From: Paragemmobacter straminiformis
GTDB lineage: Bacteria; Pseudomonadota; Alphaproteobacteria; Rhodobacterales; Rhodobacteraceae
DNA length: 64,000 nt
Direction: 5' to 3'
Assembly (NCBI RefSeq): GCF_014243445.1
Contig: NZ_JACLQD010000002.1
Span: 124,001 to 188,000, forward strand
The notes under the pieces are model-generated. The model saw only the letters and a program-made list of their open reading frames with translations. It was not told the DNA's origin and made no database searches. Within the stretch, counting starts at the first letter, position 1. Every line of letters begins with the position of its first letter. Shown piece after piece: positions 19,646 to 29,800 of this stretch. The translations under genes and the position numbers were made by a program.

Positions 19646-21020
19646 TTGGAGAACGGCAGAACAGATCCTCGGAGAGCCACGCTGGGCGGGTCTAACGGAG
19701 CGGGCAGGGTATTTGAGCCTCTCTTATCTGAGAGATGTCGACCGCTTGTTTAAACTCTGCGACGACCGTGGGATCCAGCACATCGATGATGTAACCGAAG
19801 ATTTGATCAATGACGTAGATAAAGGCGGCGTGAGCTCCTGCTTCCCGAGGCGCCTCGCTAAAGCTTTGCAGATCCTGTTACCCGGCACAATACTGGCGGA
19901 ACGGGCGGCGCAGAATGCACGGCAACGCCATCAAGCATGGGTTCAGTCTCGACCAAAACAGAGGACGGGCCGCGACTATGGGGCGACCAAGACCGTTCCC
20001 GAAAGCGCGTTGCCTCATGCTTGGCAGCTAGCTCTAGCCGACATGCGGTCTGGCCTCGGTTCAGCAACTGAGCGCCCTCCGGCACCACTTATCATCAAGA
20101 CCATTGCGATGAAGCTTCGCCAGCTCGCAAAGTCTTCGTTGGATGCAGGGGCGTCGGTAGAGCTGAGCGAGGAAAGTCTTGCGGCACTGCATCGCGACAT
20201 GAACGCACGCGGTCTTTCAAGCTACACTAAACGCGCCACGTGTTCTGCCCTGGGTCGCTTTGCGAAATTTATCAATGCACCCAAGGTGGTCTGCGACAAG
20301 CTTCGAGAGCTGACAGCTTTGCACGACGCGAACACGAGTAAAGAGGTAAAGCGAAAAGAGGTCATCTTGCACGAAGTCGACGTGAGTGCTCGGTCTGTTT
20401 TGTCGAAGGCAAAGGAGCTTCTAGCGAAGTCTACGCAAACGACAAATCTCAGAAGCGCCCTTACGTGCAGGAATGAGGCGTACTGTCTGGCTGTGTTCAC
20501 CTTCCTGCCATTGCGGCTCAGTGATACCCGATTTCGCTTCGGAGAGGAACTGACATGGGAAAATGGATGCTGGCACCTTGGACTGACGACTAGCAAAAAC
20601 GGTCATGACTACTCAACGCGCATGAATCCAGACCTTAATCCGTTCATTGATGCTTTAGCATTGAACGGGTTAAGCGAAGCATATCTCGAATTGGCGCGAA
20701 CCGAGGTAGTTCGGGATAGACGCCCAGTCTTGATCACTCGGTCTCAGGACGGCGTTGGGTACAACTATGTTTCGGATGTTTGGCGAAAGTACTTCAAGAC
20801 CGGCGAACATATCGCAAGAACTGAAATGCATGAAGCTTTCGCTGGCATCAGCGGACCTCTTGGCACCGAGCTAGCGCTTGCAGCCTGCGCTCAACATTCA
20901 CCGCAGTCTGCCTCGCATTACCACAGCCACCGAATTCGTACGGATCGATTAGCGAAGATGCAGCGAGGCTTGGCTAATCTGGCCTCCGGAATTCCAGACA
21001 AGAATTTTGATTTCGAATGA
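19635..21020 (+). CDS. degenerate tyrosine recombinase-fold protein
   Basis: A 461-residue protein that starts within the end of the preceding recombinase gene. Its C-terminal half follows the recombinase pattern but with altered catalytic boxes. Arg I is kept (LPLRLSDTRF). The HxxR box reads HEAF, with no second Arg. The last box is QHSPQSASHYHSHR. It is probably catalytically impaired and acts as a partner subunit. Tandem recombinase-fold proteins, including ones lacking active-site residues, are known from Tn554-like and SE-type integrative elements; whether this module belongs to either is not established. Confidence 0.65.
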   Translation: MRRDWRTAEQILGEPRWAGLTERAGYLSLSYLRDVDRLFKLCDDRGIQHIDDVTEDLINDVDKGGVSSCFPRRLAKALQILLPGTILAERAAQNARQRHQAWVQSRPKQRTGRDYGATKTVPESALPHAWQLALADMRSGLGSATERPPAPLIIKTIAMKLRQLAKSSLDAGASVELSEESLAALHRDMNARGLSSYTKRATCSALGRFAKFINAPKVVCDKLRELTALHDANTSKEVKRKEVILHEVDVSARSVLSKAKELLAKSTQTTNLRSALTCRNEAYCLAVFTFLPLRLSDTRFRFGEELTWENGCWHLGLTTSKNGHDYSTRMNPDLNPFIDALALNGLSEAYLELARTEVVRDRRPVLITRSQDGVGYNYVSDVWRKYFKTGEHIARTEMHEAFAGISGPLGTELALAACAQHSPQSASHYHSHRIRTDRLAKMQRGLANLASGIPDKNFDFE

Positions 21021-21027
21021 AGTCCTG

Positions 21028-21084
21028 TTCACCCGTTCTCGTTTCAGGCTTTCCATTGTGAAGCCCGAAACGAGAACGGGTGAA
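21028..21084. repeat. 24-bp inverted repeat (large hairpin) after the second recombinase gene
   Basis: Arms at 21028-21051 and 21061-21084 are complementary over 24 bp with one mismatch and flank a 9-nt loop. The repeat starts 7 nt after the stop at 21020. It is longer than a usual intrinsic terminator and has no T tract. It could stop transcription, or it could be a structured recombination site for the neighbouring recombinases. Confidence 0.8.
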
Positions 21085-21196
21085 ACTGAAAGATAGGTGC
21101 AGAAGCTGTCCGGAGGGAAAGGAGACCATCTCCGGCGTCGTGCGCCCCGCGAGCAATCACGTTCGTGCGGTCGGAAAACATCAGAAGGAATAATCG

Positions 21197-21610
21197 ATGT
21201 TTCATGACCTAAACCTGTCGATGAACTCAAGTTCCGCCTTTGCGGACCTGCAGCTCTATCTTTCAGATCATTTTGACGCCTTTGCCCATGCCGCCGGGCT
21301 CCTTGGTGGACGTGCTGGTCAGCAAAGAACTGTCGCCCTCATCCGCGACCTTGGTGAGGCATCTGAACTTTCTCGACGACTTACACGGGAACTGCAGTTT
21401 TTAAAGGAGCTGCTGACGCTCGAACATGTCGGTAACCCTGATAGACCAGAGTCCGATTTCTTTGCTGCGATCAATCCCGACGCCCCGTATGTCACGGAAA
21501 TCTGCTTGCTGTCCGAAGGGCTGGTTGAACGCATCGATGCCATTGAAACCAAGTGCGAGGCCATTCCCGTTCGGTCGGGCGTAGTCGCACACGCTTCGAA
21601 TGAGGTGTGA
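21197..21610 (+). CDS. small hypothetical protein of the recombination module
   Basis: A 137-residue acidic protein, predicted mostly helical, with no recognisable domain. The ATG has AGAAGGA about 8 nt upstream. The sequence includes LIRDLGEASELSRRLTRELQFLKELL, which could form a coiled coil, so oligomerisation is likely. The next gene begins next to its stop with GAGGTG as ribosome binding site, indicating one operon. It may be an accessory factor for the upstream recombinases. Confidence 0.55.
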   Translation: MFHDLNLSMNSSSAFADLQLYLSDHFDAFAHAAGLLGGRAGQQRTVALIRDLGEASELSRRLTRELQFLKELLTLEHVGNPDRPESDFFAAINPDAPYVTEICLLSEGLVERIDAIETKCEAIPVRSGVVAHASNEV

Positions 21611-21612
21611 TC

Positions 21613-22023
21613 ATGCAGCGAGGTGTTTCGGACTACGCTATCGCATCGCGCAGTATTCTCTGGACGATGGAACTCTCTCGCGAGGTCGCCAAAGTCGTCG
21701 CTCGGTATCCAGTTCTGTTGATCAGGGATGATGTTCGGCAAATGCGCGAAGATTATAGATCTGGCGACATTTGGACCGACCGACATGATGCTACACTGGA
21801 CCGCATCAAGGCACACTGCCGGCTAGCAATCTTGCAGAAACTGCCCGCCTACGCAGAGGTTTTTGACAGCGAACAGGTCGAAGACTGCGAGCTTCTTGAT
21901 CCAGAACTGGCCACCCATCGTCAGATATGGATCACGGTTGATCGTTTCAAACGGATCCGTCGGTCGGCACAGGACCACATTTCAATGCTTGAGGCGTTGC
22001 CATGCACGTGCCGAGCCAGCTGA
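21613..22023 (+). CDS. small hypothetical protein, last gene of the recombination module
   Basis: A 136-residue protein of unknown family. The ATG at 21613 has GAGGTG 5 nt upstream; a GTG at 21607 overlapping the previous stop is an alternative. The sequence is helical and charged (REVAKVVARYP, RIKAHCRLAILQKL) with two Cys near the C-terminus (LPCTCRAS). It is tightly linked to the preceding small gene, and the pair may act as one functional unit. Confidence 0.55.
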   Translation: MQRGVSDYAIASRSILWTMELSREVAKVVARYPVLLIRDDVRQMREDYRSGDIWTDRHDATLDRIKAHCRLAILQKLPAYAEVFDSEQVEDCELLDPELATHRQIWITVDRFKRIRRSAQDHISMLEALPCTCRAS

Positions 22024-22128
22024 GTTAGAGACTCGATTTCCAAAAAATGGTTCTTTGAAGCAAACTCTTCGGCTGACATGGAGTGGTTGCGGCAGCGTTA
22101 TGCGTTCTGGCCGGTACAATCAATCATA

Positions 22129-22152
22129 AGGGGCGGCCATAGGGCCGCCCCT
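22129..22152. terminator. GC-rich hairpin downstream of the recombination module
   Basis: AGGGGCGGCC and GGCCGCCCCT form a perfect 10-bp stem around a 4-nt loop, about 105 bp after the last module gene and 70 bp before the insertion sequence. No T run follows on the plus strand. It probably still ends or stabilises the transcript. Confidence 0.5.
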
Positions 22153-22274
22153 ATCCCAGCGGCCAACACTGTTGACCTGCCCCCTGGTCGTCCCTCGTTC
22201 ATAACGAGAGTCCTTGGGGTTGTGATCCGATCCCCAACGTTGGACCGCCCGAAGGCAGAGTTTTCAGGCTTCGC

Positions 22275-23099
22275 TCAGGGTGACGGGCTGGTGACGCCCC
22301 CTGATTTCGTCAGCATGATCGGGACCTTGTTGCCGATCGCGCCGTGTGGCCGTTCCTCGTTGTAGTATCTACGCCAAGCCTCCAACTTTTCTGCCGCGTC
22401 CGCAAGGGTCAGGAACCAATGCTGGTTCAGGCACTCGGTCCGGAAGCGTCCATTAAAGGCTTCGATGAAGGCGTTGTCTGTTGGCTTGCCTGGGCGCGAG
22501 AAGTCGAGGACCACCCCGCGCTGATAAGCCCAGAGGTCCATGTCGCGCGAGACGAACTCGCTGCCCTGATCGACGCGGATCGTCTTGGGATAGCCAGCTG
22601 TGCGGCACACTCGGTCGAGCGTCGCGACCACATCCTCGCCGCGGTAGCTGTAGCGAACGTCCAGAACCGGCACGTAGCGCGAGAAGGTGTCAACGACGGT
22701 CAGAACCCGCAACTTTTTGCCCGTCGCCAGCTGGTCGTGAACGAAGTCCATCGCCCAGACATCATTCGGTCCGACAGCCACGGCACGGTCATCGCGCAGC
22801 TTCGCCTTCACCCGCCGTTTGGGCGTCTTGTGCCTGAGCTGCATGCCCAACTCCCTGTAAATCCGATAGACTTTCTTGACGTTGATGCCCCAGCCTTCGC
22901 GGTCCAGCAGAACGTGAACGCGCCGGTAACCATACCGGACCCGCGTTTCACAGATCTCCTTGATCCGCTTCGCCACGGCAGCCTGATCGGTGCGGCGGGA
23001 TTGGTAGTGGAACGTCGAACGGTCAAACCCGATGGCCCCACAAGCCTGCCGGATCGACACCGCCCAATCGCTGCACATCCCGCGAACAAGTTCGCGCAT
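22275..23099 (-). CDS. IS3-family transposase OrfB (DDE integrase domain)
   Basis: The catalytic part has an N-terminal HTH_21-like region (RRVHVLLDREGWGINVKKVYRIY) and an rve integrase core. The DDE triad is seen in WAMDFVHDQL, RVDQGSEF and DNAFIEAFNGRFR. The frame is open upstream to 23258 and overlaps orfA, so OrfB is expected to be made as an OrfAB fusion by -1 frameshifting near the AGAAAG at the end of orfA. The coordinates given start at the first internal ATG. It appears complete and possibly active. Confidence 0.85.
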   Translation of the reverse strand: MRELVRGMCSDWAVSIRQACGAIGFDRSTFHYQSRRTDQAAVAKRIKEICETRVRYGYRRVHVLLDREGWGINVKKVYRIYRELGMQLRHKTPKRRVKAKLRDDRAVAVGPNDVWAMDFVHDQLATGKKLRVLTVVDTFSRYVPVLDVRYSYRGEDVVATLDRVCRTAGYPKTIRVDQGSEFVSRDMDLWAYQRGVVLDFSRPGKPTDNAFIEAFNGRFRTECLNQHWFLTLADAAEKLEAWRRYYNEERPHGAIGNKVPIMLTKSGGVTSPSP

Positions 23100-23110
23100 C
23101 CGACCAGGCT

Positions 23111-23431
23111 TCAGAGCTTTCTGCGGATGACGTCCTGCAGCATCTCGCGGTCCAGCGTCAGGTCCGCCACGATCTTCTTCAGCCGCGCATTCTCGTCCTC
23201 GAGCTGCTTGAGCCGCTTCATCTCGGTCGGAAGCAAACCGGCATACTTCTTCTTCCAATTGAAGTAGGTCGCCTGGCTGATCCCCGCCTTGCGGCAGATC
23301 TCCGCAACTGGCGTGCCGTCTTCGCCCTGCTTGATGATGAACGCCTTCTGGGCGTCCGAGAAATTGCTCGCCTTCATCCGATTCCGCTCCTCTCCCAGCC
23401 GGAAAAGCGTAGCCGAAAACTCCAGCTTCAA
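23111..23431 (-). CDS. IS3-family transposase OrfA (HTH protein)
   Basis: The open frame gives 106 residues; the family-typical start MKASNFSDAQKAFIIKQ lies 18 codons in, at about 23377. A helix-turn-helix (PVAEICRKAGISQATYFNWKKKY) is followed by a leucine-zipper-like helix (MKRLKQLEDENARLKKIVADL). OrfA binds the IS ends and controls transposition. Its stop overlaps the orfB frame, as expected for programmed frameshifting. Confidence 0.85.
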   Translation of the reverse strand: MKLEFSATLFRLGEERNRMKASNFSDAQKAFIIKQGEDGTPVAEICRKAGISQATYFNWKKKYAGLLPTEMKRLKQLEDENARLKKIVADLTLDREMLQDVIRRKL

Positions 23432-23458
23432 ACGGTCCAGTTTGGGGGGATCAGATCA

Positions 23459-23850
23459 GAACGAACCGTAGCTGTCAGCGATTACCCGGAGGCGTGGCCG
23501 TAAGCACTTTTGCCCCCGATGCGCGTTGCCGTCTGAACCGTCCTGTTCCACTCGCAAAACCTGCATCGTCAGTGCGTTTCCACACAGCCTCGGCCCAGAG
23601 CGGACCTTGGCGAGATTTGTGTCGCTGCGGCGCAGTTTCGCTAAACCGGCCATTCGCTGAACGGTAGTGGGCACATCGACCCCCTCGGAACCGTAACCAG
23701 CCTCGCACAGATTGAAACTCGCCATCTCGCCGAAGATGGATCATTCCGAAGCCTATCGCAGACCCGAACTCTGCTTACAAAACTTAAAGACCTGCTTCTC
23801 CACCGAAAAACCGAACTATAAGCAAACGGCTAGGGCCACAAACGCCACAT
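23459..23850. other. spacer between the insertion sequence and the Avs-like gene
   Basis: I recognise nothing in these ~390 bases. Overlapping short frames exist on the minus strand, but none has a domain or a clear ribosome binding site. It lies downstream of the Avs-like gene and may contain its terminator. Confidence 0.4.
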
Positions 23851-26800
23851 CTAATAGATTGTTTCGGACGCCTTTTTGGCGAACCAGAAGCGAGGGGGCT
23901 CACCGCTGCGCTTCAAACCCACATACAGTCCTCGGACACCGGTTGAATCATTGTAGCTCCTGCTTGACTTATATTTCGAGAAACTGAGCTTGAAGATGAG
24001 GCTTTGCCTGTAGGATTTGAGCGCATCGTCAAGCCAGCCGTGTTTCGCCCACAGGATAGCACCCTCATCCTGATATCTGCTCCTATGACTATCGGGGTCC
24101 GGCTGCCACTCGCCCCAAACTTCGCTCTTCAATACGAGCCTGTTTGCGCGGTCACGCCAATGGCGTTCATCATCGTCAGATGTCAGCCCGAGTAGCTTGT
24201 TGAGCGCCAATCCCAGCCTTGGACGGGCCATAGCTCGCCGGGTGGCCCACTCGTCACGCTCGTCAATGCCAATGGGATACTTCTCCGGCTCCCATATCAA
24301 CGGACGGAACGGCGTCTCCCCTGCGTGTCGGTCAACACGCCCATCTGACCAGAAACTTGGCAGCCAGAAATCGTGCTCAGTTGTTTTGGAGAACTTCGCA
24401 CACTGCCCAACCGCGCCCCTCTCCTGGATTAGAGCGGACATGAACCTGACGAATACGCCATCCGGTGACTTCCAATCTCCACAGAGGGGCAAGAAGCCAT
24501 CCCCAAGGCCCTCGGGGAACCCAACCTTCCGAAACAGCGCTTCATCATCTACGAGTGTTTCCTGGCTTCCTTTTCGTTCACCCAGGAGGTTCTGTCGCGC
24601 CTGCGCCGGAACAGAATCCTTGTGGTCGAACAACCACGATCCGTCCCTAAACGATACGTCGTTTTCCCTTAGCCACTCGTTCCAGGGATTCTTGTCTTTT
24701 GAGTCATAGCTGGCGCGCACGACGGGACGTGATTTCACCAGCTTCGTTGCGGCATGGAGGAGCGCATGCTTTTGCACGTGAGCACTATACGTCTCGTACC
24801 TATCGTCTGCGTCGTGCCTGTAACGAACGCCACCGGGGAAGTCTGACATACTCGTTGCACCGCGCCACTGTTGAATGACTTCATCGGCAATGCAGTCGTG
24901 GGCTTCGTTGTCCGACATCCAGAAGAGCCTCGCCAGATTTGACACCTTGTATTTGTCAAAGTCGTAGTCGAAATCTAAATCGATCCGCCGATCCTGGTTG
25001 CCTGGCCAACCATTGCGCACAATGACACCATGCGGAGGCGTCTGAATTTCACTCAATAGTTTGGTGCCCAGAGAGCTCGCGCCTCCATCGCCCTCTATGT
25101 GTGCCAAAGATCGAGCGAGATGAAGCCTGTTAATCGCATGCAAATCGGTTCGGTTTGCGAGTGCCTCAAGCTGTGGCCTAAGGGCTTCCAGTTCTTTGCC
25201 GTGATGCAGGGAGGCACGGGCTATCCCCATCAAGAGCCATTGCTGTGAATTCATGAATGCAAAGTGGTGACTGTCGGAGGCCAGTGATGCGTTCTCATTC
25301 ACGTCGAAACGGCCAAGCAATTGCTTGACGTCCTCGGTCAACCCGACATCAATCATACCCTTCAGGCTTCTTGCCGCCCGCCATCTGACGAAGGCATCAC
25401 TGTCTCCGAGTAAGTGCCAGATGATGTCAGCAACAACCTCGCTCTCGCTGCTCCTGCCCGCAAATGCACTGCGATACGATCCTTCGCCGATCTCATCGCC
25501 CACCTTGGCAGCCGAGCTCGACAGAAGACTCTCAAACGCCTCCAAAGCTGTCGATGGCTCAGTGTGATCACACAGGCTGGTGGCTAACTGAAGCCACTCG
25601 TCACCCCCGAGTTCAAGGCGCTCTTTTGCTATAGTTTCCAAGACCGATTGCAGCACAAACTTCGGATCGCCGCACAGCTCAGTCAGGCGGTAGATTTGCC
25701 TCGAAATGCTCGAGTAGCGAAGTTCGAAAAGCTCCGAGCCCTTGAATGCGAATAACCTCTTGATCACCCCAAAAACATTGTTCCTCACATGCGCCGTAGT
25801 GCCAGCCCATTCCTCCACATATTCGATAATCAGACGCAGCGCGTTATCAAAATCAAGTTCAGCGGATTCACAAAGTGCCTCGATAAGGTTCAGTCTGTTT
25901 GAATACGGGCATGTTTTACGTATCTCATCGAACAGGCGCTTCCTGTAGTCGAACTGCAATAATTCATTAACTTGGATTTCCTGCAACGCTTGATCCAGCG
26001 AGTGTGCGGACGTCGGATCAAACCTTGCGAGGATAGCTGCAAAGGCTTCCTCGCGAGACTTTTCGGTCTGCTTTCTTGTGCCTACATGGAGACTTTGATC
26101 AGTGACCGTACCGCTGTGATTCAATCTCGCACTCTCATGGTCGCGCCTATGCCGTGCTGCGGCTCGCAGGTCCCGAAGGCGGTCCCTCAATGCCTCATCG
26201 CCAATCTCTTGATAGGTATCCACACAGTCTATTAGGCTCTCCCACAGTGTTGGCCACCCTCCGAAACTGTGTTCGCTATCCAGCTTTCCCGCCACCAGTG
26301 AGAAGATGGCTTGCCTATCTCCCGGCTTGGCGACCGAAAGCAAATCAGCGAGGCCTTTTCCGACTTGCCACTCATGCCAACCGTGATCCTCACACACCGT
26401 AAGCAGTACAGCCGCGCGCCGTGGGTCCAGGCGCCCTGCCTTCGCAAGGTAACAGGCCAGTTGGGGAAGGCCGTAGGAATAATCCACGACGTCCTGGTCG
26501 GACCAGCGTATCAGCTTGTAGATTGCGGGAAAGCCGACGGAGGAAGAGGCAGCGCGTCCGAACAAAGTCCATCCAAACTTTGACGGTTCATGTTGGAAGA
26601 TTGTGTGACAAAGATTCATGAGACGGTGCGAGAGCTCCGGCTTGATATATCCCCCAGGCTGCTCAGCCGCGTAATGAAGGGCGGAATAGATCAAGTCGAA
26701 ATCATCTCCGCCCATCTGATCAAGCTGCGCCAAGCCTTGGCTGTAATACTCCTGTGCCTCCGCAATGCTCATCGGCACCAATGATCCGGCTAGTTGCCGA

Positions 26801-29800
26801 TAAGACTCACCGCGCTGCTCAATGTATTCGTCCTGCACAATGTCTCTGGAAAGGGAGCTTGCGAAGGCCCCTGCCACATCAGAAAGGTTCGGGCGTCGGA
26901 CAATAAGTGCGAAAACGCTCAACTTCTCGCTAAGGGAGAACCGATTCGCTTCGACAATCCCTAAAATATCTTCCGCTTCTCGTTTCTCGACGGTCTCACA
27001 ATGCCCAAGCAATACCTTAACCAATCCAAAGCCGACATGGCGGGCAACAATATCTCTCCCGGTCTGGGAGTTCCAATGCACATCCGGCCGCAGTGCTGAC
27101 TTCCAAATCTCCAAGTAAGTCGCCAAAACACTGCTAGATATCACCTGTCCAGAAAGAACAGCGCTCTCTATTGGTTTAACAAGTTGCAGGATGCATGTGG
27201 CGCCTTTGACGATGTTGTCCTGCTCATGTTCTGAGAACTGCTTGCGCTTATCGGCTAGTTTACCCCTCCGTTGCTTGCGATGTTTATCCTCGACTGTGAG
27301 GCTATCGAGGAAGGTTTTTAGATCTGCCGCTGAACCGATTTGTTTCGTCGTCGAAGTTACTTCTACGTCCTCTGGTATCAGGTGGCGAAACGACAAAGGC
27401 TTACCTTCAGACCACGCTCCGACGCATGCAGATTGAATCGGCACCCATATACTATTCCTGCCGTACCGCTCGCCGTAGTCATAGCTTGATGGCCTCCGGT
27501 GGCGATACAGTTTGAGCACCTGCCTTGCCGATCGCCTGGAGTTCACGATCATGGAGGCCATTGCCGCGCTGGAGACCGCACCTTGCAGTTCCATCTCGTA
27601 GTCTGAATCGTCCTCCGGCACTGTCTTCCTGTACCGCGCCGTAAGAGCGCTGGCCGCTCGCGAAACGGCTCTCAGTCTGCTTTTCGAAAGGCCACGGTCA
27701 TTCGCTAGAAGCCCGATCTGGAGGGTGAGGGACAGGCACCTCTTGGAGGCAGCGAACTTGGCAAGAGTCTGCAACGCCTCACTTCCATTCGCTATTTCGT
27801 GCTGCGCGCACAGCGTGATCAGCTCTTCGATGACAGATAGAGCAAACCTAAAGCGCCAAATTTGCATGTTGCGATTAAATGACGAGAACTCATTCTTCAA
27901 CACACTCAGGAACATCACCGCAGCAACATCGGATGCTTCCGGACCCGAACGCTGAATCCTTTTGGCCTCATCATCATTGTGGAGATACCAGTTTATCCAG
28001 CCAATTGCCCTGTTCTGATGAATGCGCGCTTCGTCTAGCTCATCTGAAAAACTGTACGCGACGATGAGGCGCGCATCACGAGCACCGCGCCATCCGGACC
28101 GATCGTTGAACAGTCGGCGTGATGCATCAGAGTCTCCCAGGACAGTCGCCAATGCCGGAGAGCGCCGGATGAACTGATCGCCCCTCACGTTTGCCGAAGC
28201 CACTTGCGAGAGTTCCATCGCGAGGCGCAAGACACGGTCCAGGTCATACTCGCGTGTGGCAAGCGAGAAAGCCGCGTATAGGCGCGCAAGCCTTAACCTC
28301 CGACGTCCATATTCGGATTCAACGACAGCCGGAAATTTATCTGATCTTGCAAGCTGATAAGCCCGGTTGCTGTCGCCAATGACCACAAGGAAATGCGGCA
28401 GCGCCTCTGCAGCGTAGACCGAGTCCTTCTGGCGCGCTTGAAGCCGTTGGGCGATGGACTGTTGGGCTGTGGCCTCGCTTGCGTACTGTTCCTTGATATA
28501 GGTCTCAGTCGGCTCGTCTCGGATTATTGCCCCGTGTTTGACTAGCTCAAGCATGGGCGCGAGATCGGATGCGGCGCTATTGACCTGGGATTCTGACCAG
28601 CCCAACGCCTCTGCAAGTTCAGTCAATGGGATAGGCGGCGGAAGAAGTGACAGAGCTGCGAAAAATTCTCGAACGTCATTTTCGCTCCAGCCTGCCGAGT
28701 GCAAGTCACCAATTATCTTGCGACACTTTTGTTCGATCAATTCCTCCACAGATATTTCGGTCTGGGGCGCGTTACCGGAAACATTTGTGTCCCAGCTTTT
28801 TTCCAGGTATTCGAGGACACGGGCATTTCCACGGGAACGCGCGAGAGCCGTTGAGAACTCTACATCCGTGATGTTCTCGCGCCTTGTCTCAAGAAAGCGC
28901 CGCGCTTCCATTTCAGTGAAGGGTTCGAGCTTAAGACGCTTAGTTTGGCTATTACCGATGACGCGATCCATCCTATGAGGACGTGCGGTGAGCAACAGCT
29001 TCACGCCCTCGATAGGCTCTGCGCTGAGCGATGCAAGCAGAAGCCTCGGAAAGGCAGGTTCATTGCGTGCATCAGCTTCAAGCTGCGCATTGTCTGCAGC
29101 GTCCAAGATAACCAGTACGCCTTGCATGGCGGACTGTTTCTTGACGGTCTCACTCGCTTGTTTGAGGCGCTTTCGGGCGACTTCGACCAATCCATAGTGA
29201 TCGCTGTCGCTTGGAAGAAGTGGATCGCATAGCCCGCGAGCCGCCAGTTCATTGATGATTTGGAGCAATCCAATCCGAGGCAGGTGTCGGGCCTGAGCTT
29301 CGGAGCGATACGAACCGCCTCCGAAACAATCGAAAACGACGACCTCTAGCGTATCCGTCAGATTTGCCGCAAGGCTCTGGATGAAGACAGTTTTCCCAAC
29401 ACCGCCGTCGGCATGGAGGAACACCGGTAGATTGCAGGTCAAGACCCTGTCTCTTACATCTAGCTGGGCGCTCCGCTCAACGACGTCACCAACATCAACG
29501 AACCGCGTATCCGCCGGAAAAAGATGATCCTCATCACACTCAAGCGCATTGAGGACGTCCTCCCGCCTGATAGAGTTATTGCCCTGTCCCTCAATCTGCG
29601 CCTTCTCCCGGACAAGCTCCACAAGAGCGAACAGCCTTTTCGCCGCCTGACCGGCGGAATTAGCTGACCAGTCACTGACCGTTCTTCGCAAGAATCGATT
29701 CTGTGAAGGCAGATCGCTTGTCGAGGCCCGGAACTCGATCAGCGGAAATATGTCCCCCGCCTCAATTTTTTCTTCCTGACACCAGGTTTTAAGGTACTGA

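Larger units (their letters stand above)
22223..23458 (-). mobile_element. IS3-family insertion sequence, about 1236 bp
   Basis: The element is bounded by imperfect inverted repeats that begin TGATCCGATCC on the left and TGATCTGATCC on the right, and both continue with a shared TGGACCG block. It holds overlapping orfA and orfB on the minus strand, the IS3-family layout. The flanking 4-mers (GTTG left, GAAC right) do not match, so no target duplication is visible. Either the element is old or one side was rearranged after insertion. Both reading frames appear intact. Confidence 0.85.

Noticed and set aside
22344-23267. Plus-strand frame of about 300 codons across the insertion sequence
   Set aside because: It is the shadow of the IS3-family transposase genes on the minus strand.
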